From positions 1,736,001 through 1,800,000 of the forward strand of contig WIUZ02000006.1 of the NCBI GenBank assembly GCA_015956445.1: a DNA stretch of 64,000 nt, written 5' to 3'. Shown here piece after piece: positions 11,003 through 23,746 of this stretch. Every line of letters begins with the position of its first letter. Within the stretch, counting starts at the first letter, position 1. The notes under the pieces are model-generated. The model made no database searches. It was not told where the DNA came from and saw only the letters and a program-made list of their open reading frames with translations. Source of the stretch: Thelephora terrestris. Its lineage: Eukaryota > Basidiomycota > Agaricomycetes > Thelephorales > Thelephoraceae. A program made the translations under genes and the position numbers.

Positions 11003-14000
11003 ATGCCACAGTTCAAAAAGCTCAAGAAATTCCTCCAACGTTCCCAGCATCCGACGCCACAGGGGACTCCTCCCCGCATTGCCGTCGGAGCCCCCAGCTC
11101 CGCCGTAGACCTAAATCCAGACTCCAGGCCCGGAAGTATGTCCTGTTATCTGTAAATCAGTCGGGTCGATCTGACCATCGTGACAGGCTTAAACGACGGG
11201 GATGGTTCCAGGGTTTCATCTCGGAACAGCGATGATGCTCAACGACCGGCCGCGTCCAGTGTGTTGCCCCATACCGCTGAGCCCCAGGACACCGTTACAC
11301 GTGGCGTTATACCCCAACTGGATGCGCCGATGTCGACAATCCTGATAGCGGCAAACGAGCGAGAACAAGAGGGCGAAGGAGAAGACCCCTCGAACGTTAC
11401 AGATGCAGGTTCTATCCAGAACCCCACCATCGCTGAGAGGGAATCAGAACATCAAAACCTGCAGAAGCGCGAGAACCGAGGAACAATCACCGGGCGGTCA
11501 CCAATAACTCTCGCCGAACACGTACCCAAAGATGACCTCCCCCAAGTCGGCGAGGATGCACATGAGATCGTCCAGTCGAGGAACACCAAGGGTGGGTGGC
11601 AGTGGCCCTGCAGTCTTCTCGCCTGTGTTGACTTCTTCTAGCTGCGGAGAGGACCCGGGAGGACAGAGCCACTAGGAGTGTCGCCATTTCTAAGGATGAA
11701 GAAACCACGCGCAAATTCAACCCCCTCAAAGCTATTCTATCCGCCATTAACACTGATGACAATGTTCGCTTGTGATTCGCTGTTCAAGATTTTTCCCTGA
11801 CGAACTCATCTGCAGGAAGCTCTTCCCATCAGGAACGCGATCAGAAACGTCCTCTCAAGGATCAACGCATTGGAGGAACACTTTGATTCGCGTCCAATCG
11901 ATGTTGAAGAACAGAGGCGTCGAAGTGAAGTGATACAGTATGTAATCGTTTCCTCGTTGTGCTTGGTGCTGAGCTTCTCCCAGCAAGTTCAACGACATCG
12001 AAGAGCGCCTGCGGGTCCTATCAGAGGAGCCTCGACCGCGACCACTCAATGACCATTCTCAAGGCTATGGAGACATATTCGAGCTTCTTGAAAATCTACG
12101 AGAGACTGTATTCGATTACCAGGTTTGTCGGTGACCTCGACGCCCCTTTCGATGCTGATAAAGACAACAGAAAATACAACAAACAAAGATCCGCGATCAA
12201 CAATGTAACCTGATAGTTAGTGATCCACTTCTTCTTCCGAAGAGATGAAATAACCTCCCGATAGAACCCAGGTCAGACCACCCCGTATTCTCGATAATAG
12301 GTACCTAACGTGAATATTCTGCAGATGAAGCGGCAGTTCTCAACGGTCTCCGCTGTGCACGTGGAGTTGAGTACCGACATAGCAACCACAGAGGTTGTCT
12401 CAAGGGAACTCGCGGAGGTGTGCTGGACGAGATCGAACTCTGGACTGAGGACCCCACTAAGCCCTCCGTCTACTGGTTGAATGGGCTGGCCGGAACGGGA
12501 AAGTCGACTATCGCGCAAACAGTTGCGGAAAGGGTATTCGCATGTGGGCAACTTGGCGCCTCCTTCTTCTGCTCACGGGATTTCGAGGATCGGAGAAACA
12601 TAAAACTCATCTTCCCCACCCTCGCCTTCCAGCTCGCACGAAAATACCCCGACTTTCGATCGCACCTCGTCCCTCTGGTTCGGTCGGATCCAGAGATCGC
12701 CCACGAATCTCTCTACGATCAGATGGACAAGTTGATCGTCCGGCCGCTCAACGGGTCCAAGATCTCACCGGTAATCATCATCGATGCACTCGATGAATGT
12801 CAAGACGAGGAACCTGCATCGGCTGTTCTATCCATCCTTGGGCAGTTCGTATCCAAGATCCCGAAAGCCAAATTCTTCGTCACCGGTCGTCCGGAGCCAC
12901 GCGTCCGGGAAGGTTTCCGTCTCCCAATGTTGGCAGAGGCAACGAAGGTGTTCGTTCTCCACGAGGTCGAGCCAAGCCGAGTGGACAATGACATCCGTCT
13001 GTTCTTCGGTCACAAGTTTTCGGACCTGGCACGCCGACGTAGTTTGGATGACTGGCCAACGAAGGAACAGTTAGACCTCCTTTGCGAACGGGCAAGGGGG
13101 TTGTTTGTATATGCTGTGGCCACGGTCAAGTCCATCGACAAACCGAGCACCAATCCCAGAAAGCAACTGAACCTCCTTCTGCAATCACCCGAGAGCAGCA
13201 CACGCGAGGGGAAAACAAGGCTTACGGGAAACACTACCCTCGATCTACTTTACACGTCAATTCTTCAGGAAGCTTTTAGTGATGTCAACGGTCCAGACAA
13301 TGACCCGATGGTCCGCTCAGTGTTAGGTGCTATGATCCTTGCCGCGAATCCCCTTTCTCCATCTACAATCGCCAAGGTCTTGGGCCTTGATCCTGAGGAC
13401 GTCTTCCCCCTGTTATCGTCGGTTCAATCACTCCTCATCTTCCGGGACATTGATTTCCCTGTTCGACCCTTCCATAAATCTTTCTTTGACTTCCTCATCG
13501 ACCCGGATAGGTGCACAAACCTGAGGTTCCACATCTTTCCTCCCGAACACCACTTACAGCTCTCCATCGGTTGTCTCAATCTAATGGATCGAATGCTGGA
13601 TCGGAACATGTGCAGGCTCCCGGATGGTGTTGCCAACTCAGATGTCCATGACTTGAAGGAGAGGATTGAGAAATTTATCGATCCGGCTTTGCAATATGCG
13701 TGTAGATCGTGGCACACGCACCTCGTAGAAGGACCCGCGATACCGTTAGCTCTTCCCCGATTTCTAGAGAGGAACCTATTGCTCTGGTTGGAAGTACTGA
13801 GTGTCCTTGGGGCTGTTAAGAATGCGGTCAGTGCATTAAAAGCTGCTGTAGGCTTGTTAAAGGTGCGTCGAGATCCTGTCGTCAATGAGCTGGATTTCCT
13901 CAGACCTGCTTCAGGAGTCATCCACGCTCGACCTCACCCACGACTGTTACCGTTTCGTAACCGGATACTTCGAGATCATCAGTGCATCCTCTCCACACAT

Positions 14001-15461
14001 CTACCACTCGGCGCTCGTGCTGTGCCCAACAACATCAATCGTGCGGAAACTTTACGAGACACATGCCCAACCTTTCGTGCGAGTTGTGCACGGGGTACCG
14101 GTATTGTGGGATTCAAATATCGCAGCCATCACACGCCCCTCTGGAATCTTCCATGCCGCATGGTCATCGTGCAATAGGTTCATTGCAACCAGCCCAGGTT
14201 CCGGTATGACGGTGGATATTCTGGATTCTGTAACTCTCCAGAGGCTTCAAAGTCTCAAATGTGCACCAGGAATGGAGAATTTTGCACACTGCAAGGCGCT
14301 AATTTTCTCCCCGGATAGTCACCTATTGACATGCGTTGGTTCCTTGTATCCAAATGTCTGTATCGTTAGTTGGGACCTCCAGACGGGTGGTGTAGTCAGT
14401 GCCATCACAGAGGACGACCAACAACCTGGCTGGCTGCCCGTCGTCACATACTCGAACAATGGAAAAATGATTGGAGTCTCTGATTTGTATACCGGTTACT
14501 TCATGATTTCCATCTACGATGTTGTCTCAGGTATCCACATGTACAACATCGAGCCCGCCGTACACGGGGGTTTCTATCCCTCAGGCAGGGTCTTGGCCGT
14601 TTGGACTCACGGAGAATCCCTTCGGGTTGCAACCACAGAGCCGGAACCGATTACCATCTGGGAAGTCAGATTCACCCCCAGAGCTAAACTCACATTGGTC
14701 GAGAGACTTTGGGTTCCAAACTTTCTCGACACGCCTATCATGATTGCCCCAACCCCTCTTGCAACACACAGAATCGTCCTCCGCCGCACGGTCGAATTTT
14801 CCGTATGGGACACCGGGGATTCCAAACTCCTACTACCTCAAACGAATGTCCTGACATCCTGTTTCTGCTCGACCTTTTCCTCCGACGGCCGCTCATTTGC
14901 GTCCTTAGTCACCGAATCAGAAGTTCACATCTGGAGGGAGCATTCAACCGGCTATGAACTCCAAGGAAAGCTTGAATCCCATACCTGCTATACAACCCCA
15001 CTACATCAGAATAGGTGGCAGCGACATTATTTGTCGATTATTTCACCTTATTCACCTTTTCTTTGGTTATTTCGTGATTGTTTGATGTAGGTTAAAAAAC
15101 TAGGTAAGGAATAACCTCAAATAACTTCAAATAACCTCGCATAACCTCGATAACCTTGTGCTACCTTTTCTGATGTACTTTCTCCAGATGGCAAATCAAT
15201 CATCACATTTGGTGATTCCAGGCTCCGATTGTGGCACACGGAAAACCTCCCCACCACCCCCTCCAGCCCAACCCCTCAACACAGTAAGGATTTCCTCCTG
15301 GACTTCCTTCCCGACGGGCCGTCGGCAGTGGTCACACGGCAGGGAGATAACGTGGTTCAGGTTCTCAACCTCAAGTCTGGTCTCCCGCAGATGACGATCG
15401 ACACTGGCATGGAGGTTTACGGTCTGAAGGTGATCGGGAACACAATCGCCGTTATAGCTGA
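11003..15461 (+). pseudogene. NLR copy B, 5' part (NACHT and first part of propeller), disrupted
   Basis: Starts at the ATG at 11003 (MPQFKKLKKF) and follows the exon plan of copy A. The NACHT part is open (frame from 12420), with Walker A GLAGTGKS at 12483-12506 and a VIIIDALDE Walker B. The NACHT-propeller intron corresponds to that in copy A. Two insertions break the last exon. A 172-bp MITE at 15004-15175 brings in stop codons; without it TTPLLSPDG reads straight through. A 37.7-kb transposon starts at 15462, after AVIA. The rest of the propeller lies at 53196-53750. A product of about 1,000 residues with NACHT and half a propeller could still be made, but the full protein cannot. Confidence 0.9.
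15004..15175. mobile_element. 172-bp MITE inside NLR copy B
   Basis: The ends are imperfect inverted repeats: CATCAGAATAGGTGGCA at the left and, on the other strand, CATCAGAAAAGGTAGCA at the right. It is flanked by a 2-bp duplication TA (15002-15003 and 15176-15177). Removing the element and one TA restores the length and frame seen in copies A and C. Inside, a motif close to AATAACCTC is repeated about five times (15107-15155). The first six bases and the 2-bp duplication match the big Plavaka element that begins 287 bp downstream, which suggests mobilisation by the same transposase class. Confidence 0.85.
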
Positions 15462-15478
15462 CATCAGCAAACCGGTCC
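15462..15478 (+). repeat. Left terminal inverted repeat of the Plavaka element
   Basis: CATCAGCAAACCGGTCC, directly preceded by the GA target duplicate. Beyond base 17 the two element ends no longer match, although both subterminal regions are GC-rich and dotted with GGCCAGA / CCAGATC words. Confidence 0.85.
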
Positions 15479-17014
15479 TGAACAGACATGCCCAGCTCTT
15501 CCCACGGATAGCCTGATATGCGGCTATCCGTCCATCCGAGTTTGATCGGCGAAAAGCTGGCCAGACTAAGGCAGGTCCGGGACTTGATCAAAAGATCTGT
15601 TCTCCCTGCGCGGCGAGCTAGGCAGATCTTCAGTGCCTGTAGGGCTATCTGTATCAGGCCAGATCTCCTGCGCCAGTCAACATATTGATTTTAAATATAT
15701 TACCCCGGTAATTCTTCACGAAAATCAATAAATAAATAGTATTCATTATTCAAAACCAAAATCATTATTCAAAAAACCCCGATTTATTATTGCTGCTAAT
15801 AGAAAATTGAAATACGGCACATCGTGAGGAAACGGGTCGCATCGAAGCATTGAACAGAATACGTGGAAAGATAGCGAACACAGAAAAAAGAAATGGAAGG
15901 GTGTAGCGATGAAGGAACAGTGAGGACGGCGCACGAGGAGAGCGCAATGAGGAAGGCGTAGCGTGAGGAAGGCTGGGCATCACAAAGAGAGGAAGGCGAT
16001 GGTGAGCGAGGAGAGCACAATGAGGAAGGCGTGGCGAGAGCAGGGCCGCATGTCATAGCGAGAGGAAGATGTGGCGAGAGCCAGGGAGAGGCAGGAACTC
16101 CTGACAGGACTGAGGAGAGAGGGGAAAAGCGCCGGGGTTCAGGTGGAACCGTGGCCGGAAAGGGACAAGAGAGCTGCAACATCCGCTGGGATCGAGATCG
16201 CGGAGGGACGGACCTGCCGGATGGCCCACAAGCAGTTAGCAGTGTTGAGAACAAGAGCGGAAGTAAGTATGGACTAACTAATGATCCGCCCAGACCCGCT
16301 CTCAGGGACTCTGCTTGACCGGCCTTGAAATCGCCGAGGGTTCGATACATGCTTTTGATCAGCTGGTGACCTCTTTTGGATGAACGTGTTAGTGAGCACG
16401 ATAGCTGTAGGTGCAAGAGGTCATTAGCCATTTGAAGACAGTATTAGTAATGACAGTGATGAGCGAACAAACCGTGAGGGGTATTGGGGTGACAGACTTG
16501 CAGTGCGCCGGGTGGGTCGAGCTGCCACAACAGTGATGAGAACCGTAAGGATTAGAGAGTACCACGTTCAGGCATGAGACCATATGTTAGACGTACATGA
16601 TCTGGTGGTGGCTTTGACCAAGCGAGCCCATTGAGGACGAGAGTGTGAGGGAAGATGGAAAAGTTGTAGAGAAAGCGGGTGTGTTGTGGTTTGAGATTTT
16701 AAAGGGTCCCGACAGGAGAACCGTTGCCGTTTCTCACGTATACGGGGCCCCATTATTTTTGACAGACGTGTCGTCGGAACGATGTTTTGTGCCGAGGTCC
16801 CTAGGAAGATGCCGACTTGACGTCCGATCACACTCGCAGCACGTTAGTAAGCAGGATTATCGGCATTTTTCTGGTTTCAAGTTTGATGGGGCCTTTGCCA
16901 AACACAGCCAAATAATTACCTTCAGATATCATGTTGCTAGTGTTCGATTGTATATTTTGAGTAGACAGTTTTCGTTACACGTATCAAAAGTAAGTAGATA
17001 ATTGGAAAAAACAT
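15479..17014. other. Left non-coding part of the Plavaka element
   Basis: No gene is supported here. About 15479-15715 is GC-rich subterminal sequence with several CCAGATC / GGCAGATC words, possible transposase binding sites. About 15716-15830 is AT-rich. About 15900-16090 has loosely repeated GAGGAAGGCG and GTGGCGAGAG units on the plus strand. 16330-17014 has no recognisable content; it would hold the 3' flank of the minus-strand DUF6698-like gene. Confidence 0.5.
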
Positions 17015-18493
17015 TCAGGTGTTCTGGGCTGCTGCCGCCTGGATCCTCTGCTGACGTTCGTATTCGCTGCGCTCGCGTGTGGAAGGTCCTTTAGTTTCTT
17101 GTGCTATTTCCGGGACGTCCTCGTTTGCACCGCGGGGCGTGCCGTAGACCTTGTCATTCCACCACCGAAGTGTATCAGCATGCCAGGGGTCGTCTGGGTA
17201 AGCGAATTGTTCACGAAGGAGGATGTATAGGCGCGGAAACTTGATGCCTTTCCACTCCTCCTTCCATTCTGCGGCACAACACAATGCGACATAGGCCTGG
17301 AGGAAAGGTACCTTGAGGTCTGATCAATGTAGGATAGATAGGGACATACCTGGATTGCTGCGTAACAAATTGTTGAGGGGACCACTTTTTCCATACCGTG
17401 AATTTTCGCATTTCCCCGCTTCAATGACGCCTTTGCGCCGGTTGCACCAGAAGGTGAGAAAAAAATGTGGATGTAGACCTAGACATATAAAAATGATTGG
17501 TGTTGTCCTCTTGTGTTGAAGTACCGGGGCTTACCGCCAATAAGAGTGGGCCGCGGAAGAGGCCCTGCGCGAGAGAGCCATCCATGATGTCTTCATTGTA
17601 GAGGAAAGCAGGAAACTTCGGATCCCCCTTGCTATCGAGCAAGGAGAGTTTCCCATCGCGCAGTTTCGCTCTGGCACTGAACGGCAGGAGTTATTAGATA
17701 AAGACCGCAATAGATGTGCGGTTACTTACCTCTTTGGGTCTGCCTTGAACTCGGCGAGGTGATCGGCGGGGCACAGCAATCGTGCTGTGATGGGGTGTTC
17801 CCAGCCACGCCAGGACTTGGAGGAGTCCGGATTCTTGACCTTTAGGTCTTGATATGCATTCACCTCTTGGTTGCCATTTGCGTCAAGTGGGAGGTACTCC
17901 TGTGGGATGAGCTTGACAATGGACACCTTGATTGTCTTCGTGTCAGATTGTCGGGCCCGAGACGCGGCTGACTGAACCTAATGTGTTCATGCGATGTTTG
18001 AGGAACGGTGACAATTGGTAGATGTGTGTACGTGCACGCACCTGGTGTAATATCTTTTGGATGAATCTCGAGGGGTCATTGGACTCAAGGCGGTTCTTGA
18101 GGAAGGGAAGGTGACCAACAATCACGGCGAAGTCTTCGGCGTAAATTTTTCGTTGAATCGGCGTGCTACACGGGGCAGCGATGAGCTCGTTGAAGTGCGC
18201 GGACGTCAACGACACTTACAGATCTTTGGCATGATCTCGCATTTGCCTATTTTCATGCTGCTGGGCGACTCCTGCAGTCTCTGAAGCGCCAGCGGCTCCA
18301 ATAGAAATGATCACATAGAAATCTACAAAGGGGTTCGCAACACGACGAAGCCACCTCGATTTTTCCTTGATTTCCTCAGCCTCCTGGGGAGTAAGCCTGA
18401 GTTCGCTGTGGTGTGTGGTCAGCGCACTGAAAATTATGATAGCGCGTGTGAAATGTACCCTTGGGGATTGCTCTCGCCGGGTGGGGTCACCAT
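17015..18493 (-). CDS. DUF6698-like protein carried by the Plavaka element
   Basis: An intron-rich minus-strand gene. The start is the ATG at 18493-18491 (MVTPPGESN) and the stop lies at 17017-17015 (QAAAAQNT end), giving about 370 residues from seven or so exons. Introns have good GTAAGT or GTATGT donors, for example near 17300-17350, 17700-17730 and 18175-18225. The order VANPFVDFYV, YAEDFAVIVGHLPFL, PITARLLCPADHLAEF, WPAFLYNED-like PAFLYNEDIMDGSLAQGLFRG, GNAKIHGMEKV, TICYAAIQV, and LRWWNDKVYG near the end follows the DUF6698 family of Agaricomycetes, as I recall it. Biochemical function is unknown. It is divergent from the transposase gene, with 177 bp between starts, so it is internal cargo of the transposon. 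No disabling change was seen. Confidence 0.7.
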
Positions 18494-18670
18494 GGTGGTG
18501 TGAGGGAGGGGTTGGATGGACGTTCGCACCCCTAACGTATGTCTGCCGCAGAGGTTTTTAAAGTCAGATAACTCCAAACTCAAAAAAGGAAACAACTGCC
18601 GGGATCCGCTTTAATCGTCCGTTTCCGCACGCCTTTCCCTTGACCTACTAACTCAGGACTCACATACACA
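18494..18670. promoter_or_regulatory. Divergent promoter region between DUF6698-like and transposase genes
   Basis: A 177-bp gap separates two genes transcribed away from each other. It contains TTTTTAAAGTCAG near 18555, which might serve as a TATA-like element, and nothing else recognisable. The arrangement implies coupled transcription of the cargo gene and the transposase. Confidence 0.4.
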
Positions 18671-21600
18671 ATGTCCCACATCTGCTATGAAGGACACTGC
18701 GCCTCCGCGCCACGGGTATTTTCAGGGATCCGCGGGTTCCGTCAGCACCTAGAAAGAAGCCACCAGGACACGCCAGAGGATCAAACGTCCCTTGGAAACT
18801 CGCGAGACTTGAAGCACAAACGTGACGAGGAGGAGGAGGAACAGCGGAAGCGAAACAGGGAAGCCCAGTTGGCGTTGGAGGCTATGAACTGTGAGCCAGA
18901 GGCGCTACCGGTAAGACCGATAGGATCTACTTACAAGACTTGAGCCGAGCTGACAGTACCCAGGTCCCGCTGCTCGACCGTGCCATCGATACAGGACTCC
19001 AACGCTCGACAAGAGTTCGACGGCTCCCTGCAAGATTCCGTGACCCCTTGCCTGCACCATCCCTACCAATCCCACACACCATAGAACGGAGTGAAGAGCT
19101 TGACCAACAAAGTTCCCTCGAGCCAGGACGTGGCGGCGTTATCGAAGGTTCCATCGATTCACTTAATCGCTCGTGTACCATCACAAACGTCAACTCCTTC
19201 GGAGTGTTCCGCGAGTACCTTGCTGTCTCTTCCCACAACCCACGCAATCCAGACGCCTTTGCCGACGCTCACCCACCCCTGGCTCCTCCCCAATCGCTTG
19301 GATCTAGCCTGATGGCAGTTATTCCTCCAGATCCAGGGGACGACCCCCTCGCCAACTCAAACAACATCTCAGAAGACCTCCTCCTCGCTTGGTCAACTCG
19401 GGGCCCCGGAAACACCCCCGCGGGGGTCAACGACCTCGTCCACAACGTCATCAGACATCCAGGATTCCATCCCTCAGCACTTGAGGACTTCAATGCCATC
19501 ACCGCAATCCGGAACTTTGAGCGAAAGTGGATTTCACAGCCAGGGGGAGCGCTCAAGGCGGGCGATGGGTGGAGGGAGGGCTCAGTGAGCATTCGAGTGC
19601 CATGTACAGGGGTGGCGCAGAAAGAAAGCGAGGCACCAGAGTTCGTCGTCAAGGGGATTCTCTATCGGGACATCGTTGAGGTGATTACCACCGAGCTGGA
19701 AGACCCCAATACCTTCAACGACATCCACGTCGCTCCACACAAGGAATGGTGGAACCCAGGCCCGGGCGAGGATCCAGTTCGCATCTACTCTGAAACATTC
19801 AACTCCGATGCAATCACTGGGGGCAAGGGGTCACTTACCCAGCAGATACATTGTGATTACATTGTGATTTTTTAGACAATGTGTCCAGCCTGTAGCCAGG
19901 AGGTACATGCTGAGTTCTTTTACAAAGTACCCATCAATGCGACCACAATGTGGCCAGTGGGTCCATCTTGATCACTTTTACAAAGTGCCCATCAATTCGA
20001 TCACAATGTGCCCTGTGGGTCCATGCAGGATACATTGTAAAAGTATTCATCAAAGTGGCCACGGGGCACTTTGTGAAAGAAACCCCTGGGTTCTTTCACA
20101 ATTTTGTTCACAATGTATCCTACTGAGTGCCTGAGCCACCCATTGAGAGTTCTTTCAAAAAGTACCCAGAAATGCAACCACAATGTCCCCAGGGGGTTCT
20201 TCTTAATGTTTTCACAATGAACTCTCAATGTGGTTGGATTTCACAACAAACTCTCAAAGAAACCATTGAGTATCTGGTTGAATACTTTGTGGACACATTG
20301 CAAGATACTTTCTGAAAGAACTCTCAATGAGTGGCTCAGGTGTATACTGGACACTTTGTAAGCAAGATTGTGAAAGAACCCAGGGGTTTCTTTCACAAAG
20401 TGCCCAGTGGCCACTTTGATGAATACTTTTACAATGTATCCTGCATGGACCCACAGGGCACATTGTGATCGAATTGATGGGCACTTTGTAAAAGTGATCA
20501 AGATGGACCCACTGGCCACATTGTGGTCGCATTGATGGGTACTTTGTAAAAGAACTCAGCATGTACCTCCTGGCCACAGGCTGGACACATTGTCTAAAAA
20601 ATCACAATGTAATCACAATGTATCTGCTGGGTAAGTGACCCCTTGCCCCCAGTGAATGCTCGAGGCCGATGCAGAGATGCGAGCCAACCTCGGTCCAGCG
20701 TGTGGTCCACATGACGATCTGGAGACTTTCCTCACAGCAGCACTTCTCTATTCCGATGCAACCCATCTCGCCTCTTTTGGAAGTGCGTCTCTATGGCCAA
20801 TATATCTCTTCCTCGGCAATGTTTCGAAGTACATCCGTATGAGGCCAACATCCTTCGCTGCCCACCATGTTGCATATATCCCCACGGTATGTCGTCGATC
20901 GTTGTCTCCGACATAAGTTTCTGACCTCGTTTTGACCAATTCTTTCAGCTTCCTGATACTATTAAGGAGTTCTACAAGGATCACTACAACAGGGAACCCA
21001 GTGCAGAGATGCTCACCCATCTGGGGCGCGAGTTGATTCACGGGGTGCTGCGATTGATTTTGGGAGGTTCATGTGCAGACGCCCACAAGAATCCCCGCCG
21101 TGTGAAATGCGGGGACAATGTTCTGCGACATTGGTTGCTGCGGCTGATCCTGCACTCCGCCGATTACAAAGAAAAGTAATAGTTGATATTACTCTCGGGG
21201 GGATTCTCACTGAAGGAACATTTAGGTCTGTTCTAGCGACGATCAGAAGCCTTGGATGGTTCCTATGTCCCCGCTGTCTGATCATCAAGGGCGGAGTTCC
21301 TAGAATTGGCATGGACTCTGATCGGGGCATCCGACAAATCCTCCGCGATTACGCGAACGATGCTGCAGCTCGTGTCGAACTTGCTCGCAGGCTCATTTTC
21401 GATCTTGGGAGGAGTGTCGGTGGGAAGTTAGAGATCCTGAAGAGGGGGTCATTGATCTTAACAAGGGTAATGCTCTTACTTCTGGCGTTCCTGTACACGT
21501 CCGACTAACATATGATCACAGAATGCGTACCATACCGAACTTGGTCTGAACCCGGCCAAGATTGTGCCGGTTGACATCCTCCATGACTGCGAGCTGGGCG

Positions 21601-23746
21601 TTGGGAAGGGCATAATCAAGCACAATGTTCGAATATTCCACACACTCGGTGACGCTGCAGTCAACACATTCGATGCACGGTAAGCACCAAACCAATTTCC
21701 CAGAATATCCCTTTCCTGATTAACCTGTTCCCTGATAGGTTCCGTCAAGTTCCAACGTTCGGCCGTGACACAATTCGAAGATTTGGAGGCAGTGTATCTG
21801 CGATGAAAAAGCTTGCAGGTCGAGACTTTGAAGACATACTACAGGTCAGTTCCACTTCGTTGCTATCACCGGCTTGTGTGTTAACACATTTCTTCCCTCC
21901 CTCCAGTGTTGGATGCCGGTGCTGGAAGGCATTCTGCCAAATCCTGAGCACAACAGGATCTTGCTTGATCTTGCCTTTGATCTGGCCACCTGGCACGCCT
22001 ATGCAAAACTCCGCATGCACACATCATACACAATCACTTCCCTTCAATCACAAACCAAGGAACTTGGTCGTCTACTCCGTCTCTACGCCAACAGGTTATG
22101 CCCTAAATACGGGACAAAACCATTGCCGGGGGAGGCTGCTGCCGCCTATCGCCGCAAAGCTGCAAGTACTAAGAAAACCCCCGCTACGTCTCAGCCACGC
22201 AAGGCGCCCCTTAACACCAGCGCTCCTAAGGGCTCTGGGTTCAATCTCCAGACGTACAAAATCCACGCGCTTGGGGACTACGCAGATCACATCGAACAAT
22301 TCGGCCCAACGGACTGTTTTTCAACACAACAGGTATGTTGCCTCACGTTTTCGAATGACCGTCTCAACGGTTCAACAGGGTGAACTCGAGCATCGTCGAG
22401 TCAAACGATTCTACAAGCGAACCAACAAGACGCGGTTTGAACGCCAGATTGCAAAGCATGAACGCATGGAACGCCACTACCGCAAGTACATCAACACACT
22501 CAGGGCCAAAACCGGTGGCCGTGTAACATCCAAACTCCGCTCATCCTCCGGCGGCACCGACACCATGCTACCGCGGCAACATTATTCAATGGCGAAAAAG
22601 GACCGGGACCATGTGGATCTATATACTTTGTCTAACCTACACGTTGGTGACCCTGCATTAAAAGTATGTAATATCGTACACTTCCTTCGTAAGTCCCCCT
22701 TCTCAAACCGATCCCCTCACAGGACTTCGTCGCGAAGCTCAAAGACCACCTCCTTGCCCGTGCACTCAACAAGCAGTACGACCCCGAGCCGCTCGCGTTC
22801 ACCGAGGATGATCGCAACGAACTTTACATCGCCGAAGACCGCCTCGAACAACGTTACTCTATGAACGTCTACCATACAACATACGACCTGCGGCGAGGCA
22901 AGGACAGGGTAAATATGAAGAACCGGTCACATGTGATGACTCTATCGCACGATGAAACCCACCCGTACGCCTATGCGCGAGTCCTGGGAATCTTCAGGGT
23001 AAACGTTCTCCATGGTCCAACGATGGCAGACGAAGTTAGAATGGATGTTCTCTGGGTCCGTTGGCTCAAGCTCGATGACACATACCAAGCTGGATGGAAA
23101 ACCAAGCGGCTGTATCAGCTCAAGCTTGCCTCACCTCTCGAGGATGGAGCATTCGGTTTCCTCGACCCAGATGATGTCGTCCGTGGGTCACACCTCATCC
23201 CCGGTTTCAAATATGGACTCCGAACTCGTTCCCCAGCCACTCCAGCAAGCGCATGGGACCTCAAGAAGGAGCGTGACTGGGAGACGTACTATGTCAATCA
23301 GTAAGTCAATGCATCTATTACAGAAAATACCCTAACATGTTCTTCGTATTACCAGGTTTGTTGACCGTGACATGTTCATGCGATATCGAGGCGGCGGCGT
23401 TGGACATAAGTACATGCGGGAGGTTGAATCCAAGTATGGGAACATGGCGCGAACACGTTTGCATGGGAAGCAAGTCCATCAAGAACCTACTGCCACTCAA
23501 ACCGGCAATGAAGGTGCCACGAGCGGATGTGATAGCGACAACGAACCCGGCTCCACGCAAACCACCACGGCAACTGGAAAGGACTCGGCCACCGATGACA
23601 GCGGAGAAGAATCAGACCACGAAGAAGACGAGCACCACCATACTTCCGAAGGGGGCTCTGGTGGCGACGAGGAGCCTGAGGTCGATTCCGACGAACTCGC
23701 CTCTGAGAATGACGATTACGAGTCGTATGGCTTGGCGGACCCCTGA
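18671..23746 (+). pseudogene. Plavaka transposase gene, interrupted by a fold-back element
   Basis: Multi-exon transposase of about 1,200 residues. The first exon (18671-18910) encodes a C2H2-like zinc finger (CYEGHCASA...GIRGFRQHLERSH). Exon 2 begins at 18964. Family blocks in order: EAPEFVVKGILYRDIVEVIT, IYSETFNSDA, LLYSDATHLASFGSASLWPIY, LATIRSLGWFLCPRCL, FRQVPTFGRDTIRRFGGSV, MKKLAGRDFEDILQ, FDLATWHAYAKLRMHT, YKIHALGDYADHI, GELEHRRVKRFYKRTNK and a C-terminal acidic tail ending at 23746. The blocks lie in order across introns such as 18911-18963, 20887-20948 and 21176-21225. An 840-bp CACTA fold-back sits inside exon 2, splitting NSDA from MLEADAEM and adding stop codons. Unless that insert is removed by splicing, the enzyme is inactive. 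Confidence 0.88.
19815..20654. mobile_element. 840-bp fold-back CACTA-type element
   Basis: Almost the whole element is one inverted repeat. The left arm begins CACTGGGGGCAAGGGGTCAC and the right arm ends with its complement; the arms are nearly perfect for about 350 bp before diverging toward the centre near 20235. It is flanked by the 3-bp duplication AAT (19812-19814 and 20655-20657). CACTG termini and a 3-bp duplication fit the CACTA (EnSpm/CMC) superfamily. The arms are full of ACTTTGT / CACAATG words in both orientations, which could be transposase binding sites. It has no coding capacity. It lies inside exon 2 of the transposase, so it is younger than that gene. Confidence 0.88.

Noticed and set aside
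15900-16090. Short GAGGAAGGCG repeats as a CRISPR-like or satellite array
   Set aside because: Units vary in length and sequence with no constant spacer, and CRISPR does not occur in fungi.
19815-20654. The hairpin as an intron or regulatory attenuator of the transposase gene
   Set aside because: CACTG ends and an exact AAT duplication identify a transposon insertion. Splicing removal cannot be excluded but is not needed to explain it.
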